Source: Clusia tigrina (lineage: Eukaryota; Arthropoda; Insecta; Diptera; Clusiidae). From it: a DNA stretch of 64,000 nucleotides. The stretch covers positions 248,001-312,000 of the forward strand of contig CAKKTE020000119.1 of the NCBI GenBank assembly GCA_920105625.2, read 5' to 3'. Made by a program: the position numbers and the translations under genes. Of this stretch, positions 11,661 through 23,297 are shown in pieces. Positions within the stretch are counted from its first letter, which is position 1. Each line of letters begins with the position of its first letter. The notes beneath the pieces are model-generated. The model saw nothing but the letters and a program-made list of their open reading frames with translations, was not told the DNA's origin and ran no database searches.

Positions 11661-14100
11661 ATAAATTACTCGAGCCTCTTGTCAATTTAAGTTATCGCTC
11701 AAAGCTATGCGACCCTTGAGTCCCAAATCAAACACTGATAAAACTTCAAATGGCCCTAATTTCTATACGGTACGTCCTACACCTATCAAAGTTTGCAACA
11801 TACAAATGCTTGTAACTTTTTACTGGAGCGTCATAAAACCTTGAAATTTTGTAACAATAAAGTACTCGAGCCTCTTGTCAATTTAAGCTATCGCTCAATG
11901 CTATGCTACCCTTGAGTCCCAAATCAAACACTGATAAAGCTTCAAATGGCCCTAACTTCTATACGGTACGTCCTACAGCTATCAAAGTTTGCAACATACA
12001 AAAGCTGGTAACCTTTTACTGGAGCGTCATAAAACCTTGAAATTTTGTAACAATAAATTACTCGAGCCTCTTGTCAATTTAAGTTATCGCTCAAAGCTAT
12101 GCGACCCTTGAGTCCCACATCAAACACTGATAAAGCTTCAAATGGCCCTAATTTCTATACGGTACGTCCTACACCTATCAAAGTTTGCAACATACAAATG
12201 CTTGTAACTTTTTACTGGAGCGTCATAAAACCTTGAAATTTTGTAACAATAAAGTACTCGAGCCTCTTGTCAATTTAAGCTATCGCTCAATACTATGCTA
12301 CCCTTGAGTCCCAAATCAAACACTGATAAAGCTTCAAATGGCCCTAACTTCTATACGGTACGTCCTACACCTATCAGAGTTTGTAACATACAAATGCTGG
12401 TAGCTTTTTACTGGAGCGTCATAAAAACTTGAAATTTTGTAACAATAAAGTACTCGAGCCTCTTGTCAATTTAAGCTATCGCTCAAAGCTATGCTACTCT
12501 TGAGTCCCAAATCAAACACTGATAAAACTTCAAATGGCCCTAACTTCTGTACGGTACGTCCTACACCTATCAAAGTTTGCAACATACAAATGCTTGAAAA
12601 TTTTTACTGGAGCGTCATAAAGCCTTGAAATTTTGTAACAATAAAGTACTCGAGCCTCTTGTAAATTCAAGCTATCGCTCAAGGCTACGATACCCTTGAG
12701 TCCCAAATCAAACACTAATAAAACTTCAAATGGCCCTAACTTCTATATGGTACGTCCTACACCTATCAAAGTTTGCAACATACAAATGCTTGTAACTTTT
12801 TACTGGAGCGTCATAAAACCTTGAAATTTTGTAACAATAAAGTACTCGACCCTCTTGTCAATTTCAGCTATCGCTCAAAGCTATGCTACCCTTGACTCCC
12901 AAATCAAACATTGATAAGGCTTCAAATGGCCCTAACTTCTATAAAAGTTTGCAACATACAAATGCTTCTAACTTTTTACTGGAGCGTCATAAAACCTTGA
13001 AATTTTGTAAAAATAAAGAACTCGAGCCTCTTGTCAATTTAAGCTATCGGTCAAAGCTATGCTACCCTTGAGTCCTAAATCAAACACTGATAAAACTTCA
13101 AATGGCCCTAACTTCTATACGGTACGTCCTACACCTATCAAAGTTTGCAACATTCAAATGCTTGTAAGTTTTTATTGGAGCGTCATAAAACCTTGAAATT
13201 TTGTAACAATAAAGTACTCGAGCCTCTTGTCAATTTAAGCTATCGCTCAATGCTATGCTACCCTTGAGTCCCTTATCAAACACTGATAAAGCTTCAAATG
13301 GCCCTAACTTCTATACGGTACGTCCTACAGCTATCAAGGTTTGCAACATACAAAAGCTGGTAACCTTTTACTGGAGCGTCATAAAACCTTGAAATTTTGT
13401 AACAATAAATTACTCGAGCCTCTTGTCAATTTAAGTTATCGCTCAAAGCTATGCGACCCTTGAGTCCCAAATCAAACACTGATAAAGCTTCAAATGGCCC
13501 TAATTTCTATACGGTACGTCCTACACCTATCAAAGTTTGCAACATACAAATGCTTGTAACTTTTTACTGGAGCGTCATAAAACCTTGAAATTTTGTAACA
13601 ATAAAGTACTCGAGCCTCTTGTCAATTTAAGCTATCGCTCAATGCTATGCTACCCTTGAGTCCCAAATCAAACACTGATAAAGCTTCAAATGGCCCTAAC
13701 TTCTATATGGTACGTCCTACACCTATCAGAGTTTGTAACATACAAATGCTGGTAACTTTTTATTGGAGCGTCATAAAAACTTGAAATTTTGTAACAATAA
13801 AGTACTCGAGCCTCTTGTCAATTTAAGCTATCGCTCAAAGCTATGCTACCCTTGAGTCCCAAATCAAACACTGATAAAACTTCAAATGGCCCTAACTTCT
13901 GTACGGTACGTCCTACACCTATCAAAGTTTGCAACATACAAATGCTTGTACATTTTTACTGGAGCGTCATAAAGCCTTGAAATTTTGTAACAATAAAGTA
14001 CTCGAGCCTCTTGTAAATTCAAGCTATCGCTCAAGGCTACGATACCCTTGAATCCCAAATCAAACACTATTAAAACTTCAAATGGCCCTAACTTCTATAC
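11608..14100 (+). repeat. 392-bp dimer duplication and seven-monomer 1352-bp repeat
   Basis: The mark AAAAGCTGGTAACC lies at 11608, 12000 and 13352, giving offsets of 392 (two monomers) and 1352. The 1352-bp unit equals seven 196-bp monomers minus 20. The missing 20 bases are visible as the internal deletion at about 12940, where TTCTAT runs directly into AAAAGTTTGC. GCTATGCGACCC and the AAATTACTCGAG substitution are shared among the copies. Two near-identical minus-strand open frames (12530-12715 and 13882-14067) simply reflect this unit. Confidence 0.85.
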
Positions 14101-16855
14101 GGTACGTCCTACACCTATCAAAGTTTGCAACATACAAATGCTTGTAACTTTTTACTGGAGCGTCATAAAAACTTGAAATTTTGTAACAATAAAGTACTCG
14201 AGCCTCTTGTCAATTTAAGCTATCGCTCAAAACTATGCTACCCTTGAGTCCCAAATCAAAAACTGATAAAACTTCAAATGGCCCTAACTTCTATACGGTA
14301 CGTCTTACATCTATCAAAGTTTGCAACATACAAATGCTTTTAACTTTTTACTGGAGCGTCATAAAACCTTGCAATTTTGTAACAATAAAGTACTCGAGCC
14401 TCTTGTCAATTAAAGCTATCGCTCAAAGCTATGCTACCATTGAGTCCAAAATCAAACACTGATAAATCTTCAAATGGCCCTAACTTCTATACGGTACGTC
14501 CTACACCTATCAAAGTTTGCAACATACAAATGCTTGTAACTTTTTACTGGAGCGTCATAAAACCTTGAAATTTTGTAACAATAAAGTACTCGATCCTCTT
14601 GTCAATTTAAGCTATCGCTCAATGCTATGCTACCCTTGAGTCCCAAATCAAACACTAATAAGACTTCAAATGGCCCTAACTTCTAAACGGTACGTCCTAC
14701 ACCTATCAAAGTTTGCAACATACAAATGTTGGTAACTTTTTACTGGAGCGTCATAAAAACTTGAAATTTTGTAACAATAAAGTACTCGAACCTCTTGTCA
14801 ATTTAAGCTATCGCTCAAAGCTGTGCTACCCTTGAATCCGAAATCAAACACTGATAAAACTTCAAATGGCTCTAACTTCTATACGGTACGTCCTACACCT
14901 ATCAAAGTTTGCAACATACAAATGCTTGTAACTTTTTACTGGAGCGTCATAAAACCTTGAAATTTTGTAACAATAAAGTACTGGAGCCTCTTGTCAATAT
15001 AAGCTATCGCTCAAAGCTATGCTACCCTTGAGTCCCAAATCAAACACTGATAAAGCTTCAAATGGCCGTAACTTCCATAAGCTACGTCCTACACCTATCA
15101 AAGTTTGCAACATACAAATGCTTGTAACTTTTTACTGGAGCGTCATAAAACCTTGAAATTTTGTATCAATAAAGTACTCGAACCTCTTGTCAATTTAAGC
15201 TATCGCTCAAAGCTGTGCTACCCTTGAATCCGAAATCAAACACTGATAAAACTTCAAATGGCTCTAACTTCTATACGGTACGTCCTACACCTATCAAAGT
15301 TTGCATCATACAAATGCTTGTAACTTTTTACTGGAGCGTCATAAAACCTTGAAATTTTGTAACAATAAAGTACTCGAGCCTCTTATAAATTTAAGCTATC
15401 GCTCAAAGCTATGCTACACTTGAGTCCCAAATCAAAAACTGTTAAAACTTCAAATGGCCCTAACTTCTATACGGTACATCCTACACCTATCAAAGTTTGC
15501 AACATACAAATGCTTGTAACTTTTTACTGGAGCGTCATAAAACCTTGAAATTTTGTAACAATAAAGTACTCGAGCCTCTTATCAATTTAAGCTATCGCTC
15601 AAAGCTATGCTACCCTTCAGTCCCAAATCAAAAAATGATAAAACTTCAAATGGCCCTAACTAATATACGGTACGTCCTACACCTATCAAAGTTTGCAACA
15701 TACAAATGGTTGTAACTTTTTACTGGAGCGTCATAAAACCTTGAAATTTTGTAACAATAAAGTACTGGAGCCTCTTGTCAATATAAGCTATCGCTCAAAG
15801 CTATGCTACCCTTGAGTCCCAAATCAAACACTGATAAAGCTTCAAATGGCCGTAACTTCCATAAGCTACGTCCTACACCTATCAAAGTTTGCAACATGAC
15901 AAATGCTTGTAACTTTTTACTGGAGCGTCATAAAACCTTGAAATTTTGTATCAATAAAGTACTCGAACCTCTTGTCAATTTAAGCTATCGCTCAAAGCTG
16001 TGCTACCCTTGAATCCGAAATCAAACACTGATAAAACTTCAAATGGCTCTAACTTCTATACGGTACGTCCTACACCTATCAAAGTTTGCATCATACAAAT
16101 GCTTGTAACTTTTTACTGGAGCGTCATAAAACCTTGAAATTTTGTAACAATAAAGTACTCGAGCCTCTTATAAATTTAAGCTATCGCTCAAAGCTATGCT
16201 ACCCTTGAGTCCCAAATCAAAAACTGTTAAAACTTCAAATGGCCCTAACTTCTATACGGTACATCCTACACCTATCAAAGTTTGCAACATACAAATGCTT
16301 GTAACTTTTTACTGGAGCGTCATAAAACCTTGAAATTTTGTAACAATAAAGTACTCGAGCCTCTTATCAATTTAAGCTATCGCTCAAAGCTATGCTACCC
16401 TTGAGTCCTAAATCAAACACTGATAAAACTTGAAATGGCCCTAACTTCTATACGGTACGTGCTACACCTATCAAAGTTTGTAACATACAAATGCTTGTAA
16501 CTTTTTATTGAAACGTCATAAAACCTTGAAATTTTGTAACAATAAAGTATCGAGCCTCTTGTCAATTTAAGCTATCGCTCAAAGCTATGCTACCCTTGAC
16601 TCCCAAATCAAACACTGATAAAACTTCAAATGGCCCTAACTTCTATACGGTACGTCCTACACCTATCAAAGTTTGCAAAATCAAATGCTTGTAACATTTA
16701 CTGGAGCGTCATAAAACCTTGAAATTTTGTAACAATAAAGTACTCGAGCCTCTTGTCAATTTAACTTATCGCTCAATGCTATGCTACCCTTGAGTCCCAA
16801 ATCCAACACTAATAAAACTTCAAATGGCCCTAACTTCTATACGGTACGTCCTACA
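14100..16855 (+). repeat. Four-monomer tandem duplication (785 bp) and flanking monomers
   Basis: GCTGTGCTACCCTTGAATCC sits at about 14819, 15212 and 15997. The last two belong to a 785-bp duplication (about 14970-15755 and 15755-16530) that shares GGCCGTAAC, TTGTATCAATAAAG, TTTGCATCATAC and CTCTTATAAATTTAAGC. The offset is four 196-bp monomers plus one. The extra base is seen at about 15898, where CAACATACAAATG has become CAACATGACAAATG. The right flank (16.5-16.85 kb) has scattered single-base losses. Confidence 0.85.
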
Positions 16856-16859
16856 CCAT

Positions 16860-18233
16860 TCAAAGTTTGCAACATACAAAAGCTGGTAACTTTTTACTGG
16901 AGCGTCATAAAAACTTGAAATTTTGTAACAATAAAGTACTCGAGCCTCTTGTCAATTTGAGCTATCGCTCAAGGCTATGATACCCTTGTGTCCCAAATCA
17001 AACACTGATAAAACTTCAAATGGCCTTAAATTCTATATGGTACGTCCTACAGCTATCAAAGTTTGCAACATACAAATGCTTGTAACTTTTTACTGGAGCG
17101 TCATAAAACCTTGAAATTTTGTAACAATAAAGTACTCGAGCCTCTTGTCAATGTAAGTTATCGCTCAAAGCTATGCTACCCTTGAGTCCCAAAACAAACA
17201 CTGACAAAACTTCAAATGGCCCTAACTTCTATACGGTACGTCCTACACCTATCAAAGTTTGCAACATACAAATGCTTGTAACTTTTTACTGGAGCGTCAT
17301 AAAACATTGAAATTTTGTAACAATAAAGTACTCGAGCCCCTTGTCAATGTAAGTTATCGCTCAAAGCTATGCTACCCTTGAGTCCCAAAACAAACACTGA
17401 CAAAACTTCAAATGGTCCTAACTTCTATACGGTACGTCCTACACCTATCAAAGTTTGCAACATACAAATGCTTGCAACTTTTTACTGGAGCGTCATAAAG
17501 CCTTGAAATTTTGTAACAATAAAGTACTCGAGCCTCTTGTTAATTTAAGCTATCGCTCAAAACTATGCTACCGTTGAGTCCCAAATCAAACACTGATAAA
17601 GCTTCAAATGGCCCTAACTTCCATAAGCTACGTCCTACACCTATCAAATTTTACAAAATACAAATGCTTGTAACTTTTACTGGAGCGTCATAAAACCTTG
17701 AAATTTTGTAACAAAAAAGTACTCGAGCCTCTTGTCAATTTGAGCTATCGCTCAAGGCTATGATACCCTTGAGTCCCAAATCAAACACTGATAAAACTTC
17801 AAATGGCCCTAAATTCTATATGGTACGTCCTACAGCTATCAAAGTTTGCAACATACAAATGCTTGTAACTTTTTACTGGAGCGTCATAAAACCTTGAAAT
17901 TTTGTAACAATAAAATACTCGAGCCTCTTGTCAATGTAAGTTATCGCTCAAAGCTATGCTACCCTTGAGCCCCAAAACAAACACTGACAAAACTTCAAAT
18001 GGCCCTAACTTCTATACGGTACGTCCTACACCTATCAAAGTTTGCAACATACAAATGCTTGTAACTTTTTACTGGAGCGTCATAAAACCTTGAAATTTTG
18101 TAACAATAAAGTACTGGAGCCTCTTGTCAATTTAAGCTATCGCTCAAGGCTATGATACCCTTGAGTCCCAAATCAAACACTGATAAAACTTCAAATGGCC
18201 CTAACTTCTATATGGTACGTCCTACAGCTATCA
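16860..18233 (+). repeat. Block X of the duplicated mosaic
   Basis: Seven monomers beginning near the AAAAGCTGGTAACTTTTT mark (16881). They recur at 25303-26676 with a constant offset of 8443. Shared private variants include CCCTTGTGTCCC, TAAAACATTGAAATT, CGAGCCCCTTGTCAATG, ATGCTTGCAAC, CTATCAAATTTTACAAAATAC and a lost T in GTAACTTTTACTGG. K-type and G-type monomers mix within the block. Confidence 0.88.
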
Positions 18234-20250
18234 AAGTTTGCAACATACAAATGCTTGTAACTTTTTACTGGAGCGTCATAAAACCTTGAAATTTGGAACA
18301 ATAAAGTACTCGAGCCTCTTGTCAATGTCAGTTATCGCTCTACTGGAGCGTCATAAAGCCTTGAAATTTTGTAACAATAAAGTACTCGAGCCTCTTGTCA
18401 ATTTAAGCTATCGCTCAAAGCTATGCTACCCTTGAGTCCCAAATCAAACACTAATAAAGCTTCAAATGGCCCTAACTTCTATACGGTACGTCCTACACCT
18501 ATCAAAGTTTGCAACATACAAATGCTTGTAACTTTTTACTGGAGCGTCATAAAACCTTGAAATTTTGTAACAATAAAGTACTCGAGCCTCTTGTCAATTT
18601 AAGCTATCGCTCAAAACTATGCTACCCTTGAGTCCCAAATCAAATACTGATAAAACTTCAAATGGCCCTAACTTCTATACGGTACGTCCTACACCTATCA
18701 AAGTTTGCAACATACAAATGATTGTAACTTTTTACTGGAGCGTCATAAAACCTTGAAATTGTGTAACAATAAAGTACTCGAGCCCCTTGTCAATTTAAGC
18801 TATCGCTCAATGCTATGCTACCCTTGAGTCCCAAATCAAACACTGATAAAACTTCAAATGGCCCTAACTTCTATACGGTACGTCCTACACCTATCAGAGT
18901 TTGCAACATACAAATGCTGGTAACTTTTTACTGGAGCGTCATAAAAACTTGAAAATTTGTAACAATAAAGTACTCGAGCCTCTTGTCAATTTAAGCTATC
19001 GCTCAAAGCTATGCTACCCTTGAGTCCCAAATCAATCACTGAGAAAGCTTCAAATGGCCCTAACTTCTTTAAAAGTTTGCAACATACAAATGCTTGTGAC
19101 TTTTTAGTGGAGCGTCATAAAACCTTGAAATTTTGTAACAATAAAGAACTCGAGCCTTTTGTCAATTTAAGTTATCGCTCAAAGCTATGCTACCCTTGAG
19201 TTCTAAATCAAACACTGATAAGACTTCAAATGGCCCTAACTTCTATACGGTACGTCCTACACCTATCAAAGTTTGCAACATACAAATGCTTGTAACTTTT
19301 TACTGGAGCGTCATAAACCCTTGAAATTTTGTAACAATAAAGTACTCGAGCCTCTTGTCAATTTAAGCTATAGCTCTAGGCTATGATACCCTTGAGTCCA
19401 CAATCGAACACTGATAAAACTTCAAATTGCCCTAACTTCTATATGGTACGTCCTACACCTATCAAAGTTTGCAACATACAATTGATTGTAACTTTTTACT
19501 GGAGCGTCATAAACCTTGAAATTTTGTAACAATAAAGTACTCGAGCCTCTTGTCAATTTAAGCTATCGCTCTAGGCTATGATACCCTTGAGTCCCAAATC
19601 GAACACTGATAAAACTTCAAATGGCCCTAACTTCTATATGGTACGTCCTACACCTATCGAAGTTTGCAACATACAAATGATTGTAACTTTTTACTGGAGC
19701 GTCATAAAACCTTGAAATTTTGTAACAATAAAGTACTCGAGCCTCTTGTCAATTTAAGCTATCGCTCAAAGCTATGCTACCCTTGAGTCCCAAATCAAAC
19801 ACTGATAAAACTTCAAATGGCCCTAACTTCTATAAAAGTTTGCAACATACAAATGCTTGTAACTTTTTACTGGAGCGTCATAAAACCTTTAAATTTTGTA
19901 ACAATAAAGTACTCGAGCCTCTTGTCAATTTAAGCTATCGCTCAAAGCTATCGCTCAAAGCTATACTACCCTTGAGTCCCAAATCAAACACTGATAAAAC
20001 TTTAAATGGCCCTAACTTCTATACGGTATATCCTACACCTATCAAAGTTTGCAACATACAAATGCTTGTAACTTTTTACTGGAGCGTCATAAAACCTTCA
20101 AATTTTGTAACAATACAGTACTCGAGCCTCTTGTCAATTTAAAGTATCGCTCAATGCTATGCTACCCTTGAGTCCCAAATCAAACACTAATAAAACTTCA
20201 AATGGCCCTAACTTCTATACGGTACGTCCTACACCATTCAAAGTTTGCAA
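18233..20250 (+). repeat. Block Y of the duplicated mosaic (first of three copies)
   Basis: Begins with a 75-bp truncated unit and includes two 20-bp-deletion units (about 19065 and 19832) and a 13-bp slippage duplication (about 19932-19957). It recurs at 23297-25315 (offset 5064, then 5065) and at 26676-28300 (offset 8443, then 8052). The first offset changes by one base because this copy has GTCATAAACC at about 19510 where the second has GTCATAAAACC. The 122-codon open frame at 19774-20142 and its two relatives exist only because this block was copied. Confidence 0.9.
18534..18729 (+). repeat. Exemplar full-length 196-bp monomer
   Basis: This copy is close to the window-wide consensus and has exactly the modal length. 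I noticed three departures: CAAAACTATG for CAAAGCTATG, CAAATACTG for CAAACACTG, and ATGATTG for ATGCTTG near its end. It contains overlapping ScaI (AGTACT) and XhoI (CTCGAG) sites, an imperfect internal direct repeat (AAGCTATCGCTC followed by AAGCTATGCTAC), and A/T tracts in its first 45 bases. The phase chosen, starting at TTTTACTGG, is arbitrary because a tandem repeat has no natural start. Confidence 0.9.
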
Positions 20251-23060
20251 CATACAAATGCTGGTAACTTTTTACTGGAGCGTCATAAAAACTTGAACTT
20301 TTGTAACAATAAAGAACTCGAGCCTCTTGTCAATTTGAGCTATCGCTCAAGGCTATGATACCCTTGAGTCCCAAATCAAACACTGATAAAACTTCAAATG
20401 GCCCTAAATTCTATATGGTACGTCCTACAACTTTCAAAGTTTGCAACATACAAATGCTTGTAACTTTTTACTGGAGCGTCATAAAACCTTGAAATTTTGT
20501 AACAATAAAGTACTCGAGCCTCTTGTCAATGTAAGTTATCGCTCCAAGCTATGCTACCCTTGAGTCCCAAAACAAACACTGACAAAACTTCAAATGGCCC
20601 TAACTTCTATACGGTACGTCCTACACCTATCAAAGTTTGCAACATACAAATGCTTGTAACTTTTTACTGGAGCGTCATAAAACCTTGAAATTTTGTAACA
20701 ATAAAGTACTGGAGCCTCTTGTCAATTTGAGCTATCGCTCAAGGCTATGATTCCCTTGAGTCCCAAATCAAACACTGATAAAACTTCAAATGGCCCTAAC
20801 TTCTATATGGTACGTCCTACAGCTATCAAAGTTTGCAACATACAAATGCTTGTAACTTTTTACTGGAGCGTCATAAAACCTTGAAATTTTGTAACAATAA
20901 AGTACTCGAGCCTCTTGTCAATGTAAGTTATCGCTCCAAGCTATGCTACCCTTGAGTCCCAAAACAAACACTGACAAAACTTCAAATGGCCCTAACTTCT
21001 ATACGGTACGTCCTACACCTATCAAAGTTTGCAACATACAAATGCTTGTAACTTTTTACTGGAGCGTCATAAAACCTTGAAATTTTGTAACAATAAAGTA
21101 CTGGAGCCTCTTGTCAATTTGAGCTATCGCTCAAGGCTATGATTCCCGTGAGTCCCAAATCAAACACTGATAAAACTTCAAATGGCTCTATCTTCAATAC
21201 GGTACGTCCTACACCTATCAAAGTTTGCAACATACAAATGCTTGTAACTTTTTACTGGAGCGTCTTAAAACCTTGAAATTTATTAACAATAAATACTCGA
21301 GCCTCTTGTCAATTTAAGCTATGGCTCAAAGCTATGCTACCCTTGAGTCCCAAATCAAACACTGATAAAACTGCAAATGGCCTTAACTTCTATACGGTAC
21401 GTGCTACACCTATCAAAGTTTGTAACATACAAATGCTTGTAACTTTTTATTGAAGCGTCATAAAACCTTGAAATTTTGTAGCAATAAAGAACTCGAGCCT
21501 CTTGTCAATTTAAGCTATCGCTCATTGCTATGCTACCCTTGAGTCCCAAATCAAACACTGATAAAACTTCAAATGGCCCTAACTTCTATACGGTACGTCC
21601 TACACCTATCAGAGTTTGCAACATACAAATGCTGGTAACTTTTTACTGGAGCGTCATAAAAACTTGAAAATTTGTAACAATAAAGTACTCGAGCCTCTTG
21701 TCAATTTAAGCTATCGCTCGAAGCTATGCTACCCTTGAGTCCCAAATCAAACACTGATAAAACTTCAAATGGCCCTAACTTCTATACGGTACGTCCTACA
21801 CCTATAAAAGTTTGCAAAATACAAATGCTTGTAACTTTTACTGGAGCGTCATAAAACCTTGAAATTTTGTAACAATAAAGTACTCGAGCCTCTTGTCAAT
21901 TTAAGGTATCGCTCAATGCTATGCTACCCTTGAGTCCCAAATCAAACACTAATAAAACTTCAAATGGCCCTAACTTCTATACGGTACGTCCTACACCATT
22001 CAAAGTTTGCAACATACAAATGCTGGTAACTTTTTACTGGAGCGTCATAAAACCTTGAAATTTTGTAACAATAAAGTACTCGAGCCTCTTGTCAATGTAA
22101 GTTATCGCTCAAAGCTATGCTACCCTTGAGTCCCAAAACAAACACTGACAAAACTTCAAATGCCCCTAACTTCTATACCATACGTCCTACACCTATCAAA
22201 GTTTGCAACATACAAATGCTTGTAACTTTTTACTGGAGCGTCATAAAACCTTGAAATTTTGTAACAATAAAGTACTGTCAATTTGAGCTATCGCTCAAGG
22301 CTATGATACCCTTGAGTCCCAAATCAAACACTGATAAAACTTCAAATGGCCCTAACTTCTATATGGTACATCCTACAGCTATCAAAGTTTGCAACATACA
22401 AATGCTTGTAACTTTTTACTGGAGCGTCATAAAACCTTGAAATTTTGTAACAATAAAGTACTCGAGCCTCTTGTCAATCTAAGTTATCGCTCAAAGCTAT
22501 GCTACCCTTGAGTCCCAAAACAAACACTGACAAAACTTCAAATGGCCCTAACTTCTATACGGTACGTCCTACACCTATCAAAGTTTGCAACATACAAATG
22601 CTTGTAACTTTTTACTGGAGCGTCATAAAGCCTTGAAATTTTGTAACAATAAAGTACTCGAGCCTCTTGTCAATTTAAGCTATCGCTCAAAGCTATGCTA
22701 CCGTTGAGTCCCAAATCAAACACTGATAAAGCTTCAAATGGCCCTAACTTCCATAAGCTACGTCCTACACCTATCAAATTTTGCAACATACAAATGATTG
22801 TAGCTTTTTACTGGAGCGTCATAAAACGTTGAAATTTTGTAACAATAAAGTACTCGAGCCTCTTGTCAATTTAAGCTATCGCTCAAAGCTATGCTACCCT
22901 TGAGTCCCAAATCAAACATTGATAAAGCTTCAAATGGCCCTAACTTCTATACGGTACGTCCTACACCTATCAAAGTTTGCAACATACAAATGCTTGTAAC
23001 TTTTTACTGGAGCGTCATAAAACCTTGAAATTTTGTAACAATAAAGTACTCGAGCCTCTT
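20250..23060 (+). repeat. Block Z of the duplicated mosaic (first copy)
   Basis: Recurs at about 28300-31110 with a constant 8052-bp offset. Private marks are CTTGAACTTTTG, GATTCCCGTGAGTCCC, GGCTCTATCTTCAATACGG, TTTATTAACAATAAATACTCG, ATACCATACGTCC and a 186-bp monomer with a 10-bp deletion at about 22275. The first 800 bases alternate G-type and K-type monomers at a spacing of exactly 392 bp. The S-type marker (GATTGTAGC) lies near its end, at about 22797. Confidence 0.9.
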
Positions 23061-23297
23061 ATCAATTTAAGCTATCGCTCAAAGCTATGCTACCCTTGAG
23101 TCCCAAATCAAACACTGATAAAACTTCAAATGGCCCTAACTTCTATACGGTACGTCCTACACCGTAACAATAAAGTACTTGATCCTCTTGTCAATTTAAG
23201 CTATCGCTCAAAGCTATGCTACCCTTGAATCCCAAATTAAACACTGATAAAACTTCAAATGGCCCTAACTTCTATACGGTACGTCCTACACCTCTCA
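23060..23297 (+). repeat. Block W: isolated 129-bp truncated unit joining Z to Y'
   Basis: Contains the deletion junction CCTACACCGTAACAATAAAG (junction at 23164) followed by CTTGATCCTC, CCCTTGAATCCC and AAATTAAACACTG, then CCTCTCAAAG at about 23291. The same signature, in the same order, is the diagnostic element repeated seventeen times from 33164 rightward. This is the only copy in the left half and is a candidate founder or an exchange-borne import. To its right it runs into block Y', whereas in the right domain it runs into a monomer with CATAGAAATG and CCTTGCAGTTTTG. Confidence 0.88.

Noticed and set aside
19774..20142. 122-codon open reading frame, the longest seen, present three times
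   Set aside because: It lies wholly within satellite monomers of block Y and its copies at 24839 and 27826 follow from block duplication. It has no recognisable domain and depends on a 20-bp deletion and a 13-bp slippage to stay open.
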